Source: Brachynemurus nebulosus (Eukaryota > Arthropoda > Insecta > Neuroptera > Myrmeleontidae). From it: a stretch of DNA of 64,000 nucleotides. Where the stretch lies: the NCBI GenBank assembly GCA_035578155.1, contig JAPWDM010000005.1:38154108-38218107 (forward strand), in the 5' to 3' direction. Positions 52,652 through 60,475 of the stretch are shown here, one piece after another. The notes under the pieces are model-generated. The model did not search any database and was not told where the DNA came from. It was given only the letters and a program-made list of their open reading frames with translations. The position numbers and the translations under genes were made by a program. Positions within the stretch are counted from its first letter, which is position 1. Every line of letters begins with the position of its first letter.

Positions 52652-53020
52652 AACATCCTGACGCAACATGTACCCACTACATCCTGACGCAAGATGTACC
52701 CAAACGTTTGAGACACTCTGTACCTAGTGTATGAATTGACCTTTGACCTGGCACGTACATGTATTTAAAATTTGTTGTTGACATTTGACCCCAACACTCG
52801 CTCATACTGTTGGCCTTGAAATTCCTAAGAGGTGAGTCATCACCAGCAACCAAATTAATTTATGTTAACCCATTATGCGCCATCACAATTTACTTATAAC
52901 AATTTCATTTTGTGTTAACCCATTACCCGCCAGCACTAACGTAGTTTTTGAATGCAAACCTAACGCATGCGCAGACTGAATTTAAGTACACGACGCATGC
53001 GCAGACTGAATTTTAGGTTA
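52652..53020. repeat. Sub-terminal short duplications, left arm
   Basis: Three short motifs are each present twice in a row: CATCCTGACGCAA plus ATGTACCCA (52,653 and 52,680); TGTTAACCCATTA (52,863 and 52,913); and ACGCATGCGCAGACTGAATT (about 52,964 and 52,992). TGAGTCA occurs at 52,833-52,839. The right arm carries the mirror images at 60,050-60,418. Confidence 0.8.
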
Positions 53021-53029
53021 CAATTTGAT

Positions 53030-53790
53030 AGATGGGGTACGCTACCGCGTCAAAAATGTGAGATTACCCTAAGTCGGGGGGGTGGCCCCAAACTTTTGAC
53101 ACCGTACTGTACTTAAATTTTTGGTACACTGCCGTGTAAAAAGTGCGGGCCCCCCTAACTGAAAAAGGTATCCGATCACTTTTTGAAGCGCACTGTACTT
53201 ATTTTTTTGTGTGTATATGCAAGCCTTAACCTTTAACCTCACTTAATTGAGTCATCTTGAACGAAAGGTACACTATCACGTCAAAAATTTGGGATTACCC
53301 TAACCCACGGGGTGGCCCCAAACTTTTGACACTGTACTGTACTTAAATTTTTGATACACTGCCATGTCAAAAGTGTGGACCCCCTGACCAAAAAGGTATC
53401 CGATCACTTTTTGAAGCGCACTATACTTATTTTTTGTGTGTACATGCAAGCCTTAGCCTTTAATCTCACTTAATTGAGTCATCTTAAACGAAAGGTACAC
53501 TATCACGTCAAAAATGTGGGATTACCCTAATCCAAGGGGTGGCCCCAGACTTTTGACGCCGTACTGTACTTAAATTTTTGGTACACTGCCGTGTCAAAAG
53601 TGCGAACCCCCCTGGCCAAAAAGGTGTCCGATCACTTGTTGAAGCGCACTGTACGTGCAAACCTTAACCCCAACACGCGCTTGCCTTAATTGCGTCATTT
53701 TAAACGAACTACCAAGTCAAAAATGTGGGAAATGCCCTAACCCAAGGGGTGGCCGCTAAATTTTGCGGGGCACTGTACCAAGCGCTAGAT
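53030..53790. repeat. Tandem repeat of about 210-230 bp, left arm
   Basis: The phrase GTCAAAAATGTGGGATTACC recurs, with small differences, at 53,049, 53,280, 53,507 and 53,716, giving intervals of 231, 227 and 209 bases. Each full unit also contains CAAACTTTTGAC, a GTGTCAAAAGTG phrase, GATCACTTTTTGAAGCGCAC and, in two units, TGAGTCA (53,248-53,254 and 53,475-53,481). Confidence 0.88.
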
Positions 53791-55001
53791 TTTAAAACCA
53801 GACTCCGGGGTCCAGATTTCTGACCGCTACTGTACTGCCGGAAATCGAGTGTTAACTGTACCTTATGGGGATTTTTGGTATATTTAACCTTGGAAAATTC
53901 CAGGAATTTTTATCAGTTTTAAAATAAACAAACAACTAATAATTAAATGTTTATTTTAGCTGAATTATGATCATATGACTCATATATGGAGTTTTTTTGG
54001 TATAAGAAAGATGACGTCATGGAATATTAATGAGTTAAAAAATTGTTTAGTAAAAAATATCACCCATTGTAGGCCTCAAACAAGAAATTATTTTTATCAG
54101 TTTTAATACTTTAACATTTAACCTACAGTGACCAATTTTTTAGTTAACTAACAAAAGTTCTTGAAATTTTAACAAGTTACAAAAAATATTATTTCTTATG
54201 GTGCACAACACTTTCGAATTTAACTGTAGCACAAAACTGTTTCTATATCAAACGAAAATTATCTGAAATAATTCAGTATGTACATATGTATAGACTCTGT
54301 ATATTAAAAATATTTTATGTATACACTCTGTATATTGAGAATAAGAAAGAAAATTTGTATATAATTTTAATTTTTATGAATACTAGTAAACGAATTGTAT
54401 AGCCATTTATGAATAAGTATTAAATCTAATTATAAAATAATTTATAAATATTGCAAAAAATTTGTTTAATCAGCAAAATCAATGTATATCATTTTAATAC
54501 TGATACATATTTATATTAGGGTATAATAGTATTGTATTTAACATTTTTAAACAGAATAAAAGTTCAATTTTTGGTTTTAAATTACTATAAACACGTCGCT
54601 TAATATAAAAATGATAACAGCATTGAGTTTTACTAAATTTTTAAGTCTGTAAAATCAAAATTTTTATAGACTAGAACATTTTGAATTTGATACTTTATCA
54701 ATCATTAACATATATATAATATCATGTATATATAACTGGTGTATATTTAGTATTTTTAATAAATATTTTAGTATACAGGGTGTATCATGAAATATGCTTT
54801 TCAATTAGAATAATAAATTTCATAAGATTTTTGTTAATACTCTTATTGGTTAACGAAAGAAACTTTTTGCTGTAAAAAAAATAGGGGAATTCAGGGTAAT
54901 AATTAAATAAAACGCACATATTTTTCTTTTTTTTAAAATTTTATTTATAGAATATGTATACAAAAAAATTAAATCGCTTAAATCTATATATTACTAAAAA
55001 T
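53791..55001. other. Non-coding part of left arm
   Basis: AT-rich sequence without a recognisable gene. The palindrome TGACGTCA lies at 54,012-54,019 and a TACAGGGTGTATCATG phrase at about 54,774. The right arm holds the mirror image at 58,069-59,279. Confidence 0.6.
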
Positions 55002-55476
55002 CTATTTATTTTCCATATAAAATTTTTTTAAAAGAATACAGTTTTCTAATGAGCAAATTTTATCTGAATGGATCATACAGCGTCTTGAATAATATTCATC
55101 TCGCAGATTGGAAATCTTCGGTACATCAAATATTTCTTCCAAATTCAAAATCCACGGCTGGTTTTCGGTACCATCAAACAAATTTGAAATCCATTTCTTC
55201 TTTTCACCGCCCTTGAAACTTCTTTAATATAGGTTTCAATATGGAATGAAGTTTTTTGTACGGAATAAATCCATATGACCAAGGTATCCCATGCCAATTT
55301 CGGCAAAGCCAACGTGCAGCAACCCGTTCATATTTCTTCGGCAACTCGTTGAAATCAAACGGTGCGTCGAATATAAGATGTAATATTTCATCCGAATTTT
55401 CCGCAACGATACCAACTTCTTTAAAATAAAATTGGTTGTTAGCTCCTTGATAGCCTTGTATGTCAAGAAACGCCAT
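55002..55476 (-). pseudogene. Nuclease-like protein, frameshifted (left arm)
   Basis: This is the exact mirror of 57,594-58,068. The first frame (55,476 to 55,204) codes for 90 residues from an ATG in good context; a second frame (55,223 to 55,002) carries the remaining part, ending at a TAG that overlaps an AATAAA signal. See the right-arm entry for motifs. That both arms share the same break means it arose before the inverted duplication, or has been copied from arm to arm by gene conversion, or is tolerated by recoding. It is transcribed toward the left terminus. Confidence 0.65.
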
Positions 55477-55494
55477 TTTTTATCGCCGCTGTAG

Positions 55495-55530
55495 AACTGA
55501 ATTTACTCACACAATCCACAACTTTATATA
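55495..55530 (-). promoter_or_regulatory. TATA/initiator core promoter (left nuclease-like gene)
   Basis: On the minus strand TATATAAAG begins at 55,530 and the arthropod initiator TCAGT has its A at 55,498, about 32 bases downstream. The ATG follows some 22 bases after the predicted start site. Confidence 0.65.
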
Positions 55531-55635
55531 AAATAATTAAAATTGGTGAGGATAGTTAATTTGTGGGATGTATCCGAAAAAGGATACTAATAGCTATTGC
55601 TAGTTGACCATCAAATTACAAACTGTTAATAATAT

Positions 55636-55815
55636 TTAGCATATTGGTGCATACCATGTTCTTTTCACTTCTTTAAGACCTAGTGATTTAAGGAATGCTA
55701 AATTTTCGGGTGAAATGTGTTGTCGCTTAAAAGTTTTACGTTTAATGATCTTAGGTTTCGAAAGTCCTTTGCTAGGTTGTCTAGTGGTGGACTGCTCTGA
55801 ATTGTAAATTATCAT
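55636..55815 (-). CDS. Small basic protein of unknown function (left arm)
   Basis: The mirror copy of 57,255-57,434, predicted to give the same 59 residues. The frame extends upstream to an ATG at 55,995, but that extension is read from a triplicated 27-bp repeat and lies upstream of the likely transcription start, so I chose the inner ATG. Its neighbour downstream on the same strand is the frameshifted nuclease-like gene, with its own promoter between them. Function unknown; see the right-arm copy for features. Confidence 0.55.
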   Translation of the reverse strand: MIIYNSEQSTTRQPSKGLSKPKIIKRKTFKRQHISPENLAFLKSLGLKEVKRTWYAPIC

Positions 55816-55895
55816 GGTTCGAAATGCAATTGTTTTACCACGAAATTGTTTTTTCAGCGAAAGAGATGTTAACTCTTTGACAACCACCGGTAAAT

Positions 55896-55930
55896 TGACA
55901 ATATTTTGTGTAAGTTTAACTATTTTATAC
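55896..55930 (-). promoter_or_regulatory. TATA/initiator-like promoter (left small basic gene)
   Basis: The minus strand reads TATAAAATAG from 55,929 and TCAATT about 33 bases on, the mirror of 57,141-57,176. The initiator match is weaker than for the nuclease-like gene. Confidence 0.45.
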
Positions 55931-55935
55931 CCTTT

Positions 55936-56012
55936 AACCATGATAATGTGTGTGAGCCCTTTAACCATGATAAGGTATATGAGCTCTTTAACCATGATAA
56001 GGTGTATGAGTC
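55936..56012. repeat. Triplicated 27-bp repeat, left arm
   Basis: Three units, each with CTTTAACCATGATAA followed by a variable TRTGAG end, lie between the gene promoter and the 21-bp array. The repeat keeps frames open because its length is a multiple of three. Confidence 0.85.
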
Positions 56013-56345
56013 ACTCCGGGGGCAAAATGAGTCACTCCGGGAGCAATATGAGTCACTCCGGGAGCAAAATGAGTCACTCCGGGAGCAAAATGAGTCACTC
56101 CGGGAGCGAAATGAGTCACTCCGGGAGCCAAATGAGTCACTCCGGGAGCAAAATGAGTCACTCCGGGAGCAAAATGAGTCACTCCGGGAGCAAAATGAGT
56201 CACTCCGAGAGCGAAATGAGTCACTCCGGGAGCAAAATGAGTCACTTCGGGAGCAAAATGAGTCACCCGTTGGAGTCAAATGAGTCACTCCGGGAGCATG
56301 TGAGTCACTCGTTGGAGTCAAATGAGTAGCCCGGTGAAGCAAATG
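56008..56345 (+). repeat. 21-bp AP-1-site array, left (about 16 units)
   Basis: Each unit consists of TGAGTCA, then CTCCGGGAG sharing no base with it, then CAAAA, giving a 21-base period. TGAGTCA is the consensus AP-1/TRE site of bZIP proteins. CTCCGGGAG and GAGTCACTC are hyphenated palindromes. The last few units are variant, with CGTTGGAGTCAAA replacing the CTCCGGGAG half. Reading frames through it are open in several phases only because the period is seven codons; the frame with ATG gives Ser/His-rich heptads. Confidence 0.93.
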
Positions 56346-56404
56346 AGCTAAGTATATATAAGTAGAGAAGCAATAAATTTTTGAACAGTTATTCATTTAC
56401 TAGC
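56346..56404. promoter_or_regulatory. Central spacer with TATA-like core
   Basis: This is the only non-repeated sequence at the heart of the element. TATATATAAG at 56,353-56,362 is followed about 32 bases later by ACAGTT, a weak initiator match, and AATAAA lies between them. Because TATATATA is self-complementary it could serve either direction. No ATG-led frame follows it on the plus strand. Confidence 0.35.
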
Positions 56405-57066
56405 GAACTCATTTGACTCCAACGGGTGACTCATTTTGCTCCCGAAGTGACTCATTTTGCTCCCGGAGTGACTCATTTCGCTCTCGGAGTGACTCATTTT
56501 GCTCCCGGAGTGACTCATTTTGCTCCCGGAGTGACTCATTTTGCTCCCGGAGTGACTTATTTGGCTCCCGGAGTGACTCATTTCGCTCCCGGAGTGACTC
56601 ATTTTGCTCCCGGAGTGACTCATTTTGCTCCCGGAGTTACTCATATAGCTCCCGGAGTGACTCATATTGCTCCCGGAGTGACTCATTTTGCTCCCGGAGT
56701 GACTCATTTTGTTACCGGAGTGACTCATTTTGCTCCCGGAGTGACTCATTTTTCTCCCGGAGCGACTCATTTGACTCCAACGAGTAACTCACATGCTCCC
56801 GGAGTGACTCATTTCGCTCCCGGAGTGACTCATTTTGCTCCCGGAGTGACTCATTTTGCCCCCGGAGTGACTCATTTGGCTCCCGGAGTTACTCATCTTG
56901 CTCCCGGAGTGACTAATTTTGTTCCCGGAGTGACTCATTTGGCTCCCGGAGTGACTCATTTCGCTCCCGGAGTGACTCATTTTGCTCCCGGAGTGACTCA
57001 TTTTGCTCCCGGAGTGACTCAGTTTGCCCCCGGAGTGACTTATTTTGCCCCCGGAGTGACTCATAC
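56405..57066 (-). repeat. 21-bp AP-1-site array, right (about 30 units)
   Basis: The same unit as the left array but in opposite orientation and about twice as long. Its inner part, starting at 56,408, matches the reverse complement of the left array up to 56,285, and a second copy of the variant CAACGAGT unit at about 56,770 indicates that a block of the array has been duplicated. Individual units differ from the left array by single bases, unlike the arms outside. Confidence 0.93.
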
Positions 57067-57134
57067 ACCTTATCATGGTTAAAGAGCTCATATACCTTAT
57101 CATGGTTAAAGGGCTCACACACATTATCATGGTT
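57058..57134. repeat. Triplicated 27-bp repeat, right arm
   Basis: Mirror of 55,936-56,012. Three ATGs (57,075, 57,102, 57,129) fall in one open frame with the downstream small protein, which makes that frame look 119 codons long. Confidence 0.85.
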
Positions 57135-57140
57135 AAAGGG

Positions 57141-57176
57141 TATAAAATAGTTAAACTTACACAAAATATTGTCAAT
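57141..57176 (+). promoter_or_regulatory. TATA/initiator-like promoter (right small basic gene)
   Basis: TATAAAATAG starts at 57,141 and TCAATT has its A at 57,174. Transcription from here would skip the ATGs of the 27-bp repeats and make 57,255 the first ATG. Confidence 0.45.
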
Positions 57177-57254
57177 TTACCGGTGGTTGTCAAAGAGTTA
57201 ACATCTCTTTCGCTGAAAAAACAATTTCGTGGTAAAACAATTGCATTTCGAACC

Positions 57255-57434
57255 ATGATAATTTACAATTCAGAGCAGTCCACCACTAGACAACCTAGCA
57301 AAGGACTTTCGAAACCTAAGATCATTAAACGTAAAACTTTTAAGCGACAACACATTTCACCCGAAAATTTAGCATTCCTTAAATCACTAGGTCTTAAAGA
57401 AGTGAAAAGAACATGGTATGCACCAATATGCTAA
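57255..57434 (+). CDS. Small basic protein of unknown function (right arm)
   Basis: From the ATG at 57,255 the product is 59 residues. The first half is rich in Ser, Thr, Lys and Arg, and the second half contains NLAFLKSLGLKEV, a short motif of the type FLKSLGLK that I associate, from memory and unverified, with small proteins of virus-like elements in arthropods. There is no signal peptide or membrane segment. The same frame is open upstream to 57,075, but that part is encoded by the 27-bp repeats and lies upstream of the TATA box. Both arms keep it intact and identical, which argues for selection or very recent duplication. It is followed 106 bases later by the promoter of the nuclease-like gene. 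A DNA- or capsid-binding role would fit its charge, but that is a guess. Confidence 0.55.
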   Translation: MIIYNSEQSTTRQPSKGLSKPKIIKRKTFKRQHISPENLAFLKSLGLKEVKRTWYAPIC

Positions 57435-57539
57435 ATATTATTAACAGTTTGTAATTTGATGGTCAACTAGCAATAGCTATTAGTATCCTTTTTCGGATAC
57501 ATCCCACAAATTAACTATCCTCACCAATTTTAATTATTT

Positions 57540-57575
57540 TATATAAAGTTGTGGATTGTGTGAGTAAATTCAGTT
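57540..57575 (+). promoter_or_regulatory. TATA/initiator core promoter (right nuclease-like gene)
   Basis: TATATAAAG starts at 57,540 and TCAGT has its A at 57,572, the spacing expected for a pol II start site about 31 bases below the TATA box. The gene's ATG at 57,594 is about 22 bases downstream, giving a very short leader. Confidence 0.65.
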
Positions 57576-57593
57576 CTACAGCGGCGATAAAAA

Positions 57594-58068
57594 ATGGCGT
57601 TTCTTGACATACAAGGCTATCAAGGAGCTAACAACCAATTTTATTTTAAAGAAGTTGGTATCGTTGCGGAAAATTCGGATGAAATATTACATCTTATATT
57701 CGACGCACCGTTTGATTTCAACGAGTTGCCGAAGAAATATGAACGGGTTGCTGCACGTTGGCTTTGCCGAAATTGGCATGGGATACCTTGGTCATATGGA
57801 TTTATTCCGTACAAAAAACTTCATTCCATATTGAAACCTATATTAAAGAAGTTTCAAGGGCGGTGAAAAGAAGAAATGGATTTCAAATTTGTTTGATGGT
57901 ACCGAAAACCAGCCGTGGATTTTGAATTTGGAAGAAATATTTGATGTACCGAAGATTTCCAATCTGCGAGATGAATATTATTCAAGACGCTGTATGATCC
58001 ATTCAGATAAAATTTGCTCATTAGAAAACTGTATTCTTTTAAAAAAATTTTATATGGAAAATAAATAG
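57594..58068 (+). pseudogene. Nuclease-like protein, frameshifted (right arm)
   Basis: The first frame (57,594-57,866) encodes 90 residues: an N-terminal FLDIQGYQ motif, then DAPFDFNELPKKYER, RWLCRNWHGIPW and GFIPYKKL. The second frame (open 57,847-58,068) continues the pattern with FKGGEKKKW, then a Pro-Lys-Ile stretch and a C-x2-H...C-x4-C cluster near the end. This order (D-x-Q/E-G, HG-x-x-W, KG-x-E-K, C-x2-H...C) resembles a family of small uncharacterised arthropod and cnidarian proteins that look like degenerate DEDD-type exonucleases; the assignment is from memory. The frames differ by one base and overlap by about 20 bases. Stop TAG overlaps AATAAA at 58,060-58,065. It may be a dead gene or depend on frameshifting or splicing; the first acidic site reads Gln rather than Glu, which favours inactivity. 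Confidence 0.65.
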
Positions 58069-59279
58069 ATTTTTAGTAATATATAGATTTAAGCGATTTA
58101 ATTTTTTTGTATACATATTCTATAAATAAAATTTTAAAAAAAAGAAAAATATGTGCGTTTTATTTAATTATTACCCTGAATTCCCCTATTTTTTTTACAG
58201 CAAAAAGTTTCTTTCGTTAACCAATAAGAGTATTAACAAAAATCTTATGAAATTTATTATTCTAATTGAAAAGCATATTTCATGATACACCCTGTATACT
58301 AAAATATTTATTAAAAATACTAAATATACACCAGTTATATATACATGATATTATATATATGTTAATGATTGATAAAGTATCAAATTCAAAATGTTCTAGT
58401 CTATAAAAATTTTGATTTTACAGACTTAAAAATTTAGTAAAACTCAATGCTGTTATCATTTTTATATTAAGCGACGTGTTTATAGTAATTTAAAACCAAA
58501 AATTGAACTTTTATTCTGTTTAAAAATGTTAAATACAATACTATTATACCCTAATATAAATATGTATCAGTATTAAAATGATATACATTGATTTTGCTGA
58601 TTAAACAAATTTTTTGCAATATTTATAAATTATTTTATAATTAGATTTAATACTTATTCATAAATGGCTATACAATTCGTTTACTAGTATTCATAAAAAT
58701 TAAAATTATATACAAATTTTCTTTCTTATTCTCAATATACAGAGTGTATACATAAAATATTTTTAATATACAGAGTCTATACATATGTACATACTGAATT
58801 ATTTCAGATAATTTTCGTTTGATATAGAAACAGTTTTGTGCTACAGTTAAATTCGAAAGTGTTGTGCACCATAAGAAATAATATTTTTTGTAACTTGTTA
58901 AAATTTCAAGAACTTTTGTTAGTTAACTAAAAAATTGGTCACTGTAGGTTAAATGTTAAAGTATTAAAACTGATAAAAATAATTTCTTGTTTGAGGCCTA
59001 CAATGGGTGATATTTTTTACTAAACAATTTTTTAACTCATTAATATTCCATGACGTCATCTTTCTTATACCAAAAAAACTCCATATATGAGTCATATGAT
59101 CATAATTCAGCTAAAATAAACATTTAATTATTAGTTGTTTGTTTATTTTAAAACTGATAAAAATTCCTGGAATTTTCCAAGGTTAAATATACCAAAAATC
59201 CCCATAAGGTACAGTTAACACTCGATTTCCGGCAGTACAGTAGCGGTCAGAAATCTGGACCCCGGAGTCTGGTTTTAAA
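58069..59279. other. Non-coding part of right arm
   Basis: Mirror of 53,791-55,001; no gene recognised. Confidence 0.6.
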
Positions 59280-60040
59280 ATCTAGCGCTTGGTACAGTGC
59301 CCCGCAAAATTTAGCGGCCACCCCTTGGGTTAGGGCATTTCCCACATTTTTGACTTGGTAGTTCGTTTAAAATGACGCAATTAAGGCAAGCGCGTGTTGG
59401 GGTTAAGGTTTGCACGTACAGTGCGCTTCAACAAGTGATCGGACACCTTTTTGGCCAGGGGGGTTCGCACTTTTGACACGGCAGTGTACCAAAAATTTAA
59501 GTACAGTACGGCGTCAAAAGTCTGGGGCCACCCCTTGGATTAGGGTAATCCCACATTTTTGACGTGATAGTGTACCTTTCGTTTAAGATGACTCAATTAA
59601 GTGAGATTAAAGGCTAAGGCTTGCATGTACACACAAAAAATAAGTATAGTGCGCTTCAAAAAGTGATCGGATACCTTTTTGGTCAGGGGGTCCACACTTT
59701 TGACATGGCACTGTATCAAAAATTTAAGTACAGTACAGTGTCAAAAGTTTGGGGCCACCCCGTGGGTTAGGGTAATCCCAAATTTTTGACGTGATAGTGT
59801 ACCTTTCGTTCAAGATGACTCAATTAAGTGAGGTTAAAGGTTAAGGCTTGCATGTACACACAAAAAAATAAGTACAGTGCGCTTCAAAAAGTGATCGGAT
59901 ACTTTTTTCAGTTAGGGGGGCCCGCACTTTTTACACGGCAGTGTACCAAAAATTTAAGTACAGTACGGTGTCAAAAGTTTGGGGCCACCCCCCCGACTTA
60001 GGGTAATCTCACATTTTTGACGCGGTAGCGTACCCCATCT
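59280..60040. repeat. Tandem repeat of about 210-230 bp, right arm
   Basis: Mirror of 53,030-53,790, with the same unit boundaries. Confidence 0.88.
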
Positions 60041-60049
60041 ATCAAATTG

Positions 60050-60418
60050 TAACCTAAAATTCAGTCTGCGCATGCGTCGTGTACTTAAATTCAGTCTGCG
60101 CATGCGTTAGGTTTGCATTCAAAAACTACGTTAGTGCTGGCGGGTAATGGGTTAACACAAAATGAAATTGTTATAAGTAAATTGTGATGGCGCATAATGG
60201 GTTAACATAAATTAATTTGGTTGCTGGTGATGACTCACCTCTTAGGAATTTCAAGGCCAACAGTATGAGCGAGTGTTGGGGTCAAATGTCAACAACAAAT
60301 TTTAAATACATGTACGTGCCAGGTCAAAGGTCAATTCATACACTAGGTACAGAGTGTCTCAAACGTTTGGGTACATCTTGCGTCAGGATGTAGTGGGTAC
60401 ATGTTGCGTCAGGATGTT
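60050..60418. repeat. Sub-terminal short duplications, right arm
   Basis: Mirror of 52,652-53,020, including paired TGCGCATGCG motifs (about 60,067 and 60,098) and paired TGCGTCAGGATG motifs. Confidence 0.8.
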
Positions 60419-60469
60419 GCCAAACTGTTGAGACAACCGGTGCGGCAGCTCTGTCATAGCCTATCTACT

Positions 60470-60475
60470 AGCTAG
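60470..60475. other. Target-site duplication, right (AGCTAG)
   Basis: Direct repeat of 52,595-52,600. Confidence 0.85.

Larger units (their letters stand above)
52601..56030. repeat. Left arm of the palindrome
   Basis: This arm is the reverse complement of 57,040-60,469. Homology is essentially perfect up to the second unit of the 21-bp array, where the two arms start to differ. A fold-back of one strand would give a hairpin with a stem of about 3.4 kb. Confidence 0.9.
52601..60469. mobile_element. Giant palindromic Polinton-like non-autonomous element
   Basis: The 7,869-bp element begins AGTAGATAGGCTATGACAG and ends with its reverse complement. Any position in the left arm pairs with the position that sums with it to 113,070, and this holds from the termini to the gene starts near 57,075, so there is no net insertion or deletion over about 3.4 kb. 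I found one substitution (53,167 against 59,903) in the stretches compared. A 6-bp target duplication, long inverted ends and an AG start fit Polintons. No polymerase B, integrase, packaging ATPase, protease or capsid gene is present. Each arm encodes one small basic protein and one frameshifted nuclease-like protein, both transcribed outward, around a centre of 21-bp repeat arrays. Alternatives are another class with 6-bp duplications or a virus-derived satellite. Confidence 0.8.
57040..60469. repeat. Right arm of the palindrome
   Basis: Reverse complement of 52,601-56,030, see the left-arm entry. Confidence 0.9.

Noticed and set aside
56008..57066. CRISPR array
   Set aside because: The 21-bp units are contiguous with no unique spacers, there are no cas genes, and the context is eukaryotic.
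57075..57254. A 119-residue start for the small basic protein
   Set aside because: The upstream 60 codons come partly from a triplicated 27-bp repeat and lie around and above the TATA box, so the ATG at 57,255 is more likely.
55814..57256. Long repeat proteins with heptads such as ESLREQN, MSHSGSK or THFAPGV
   Set aside because: Because the unit is seven codons long, several frames on both strands stay open. The frame that would make a leucine-heptad coiled coil has no ATG, and the ATG-bearing frame is a Ser/His repeat without a recognisable domain. The conserved feature is the DNA motif, not one peptide.
52601..60469. The palindrome as an assembly artefact
   Set aside because: Different array lengths and unit sequences in the two halves, unique central sequence and matching target duplications outside both ends are hard to produce by misassembly. 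Raw long reads would still be the decisive check.
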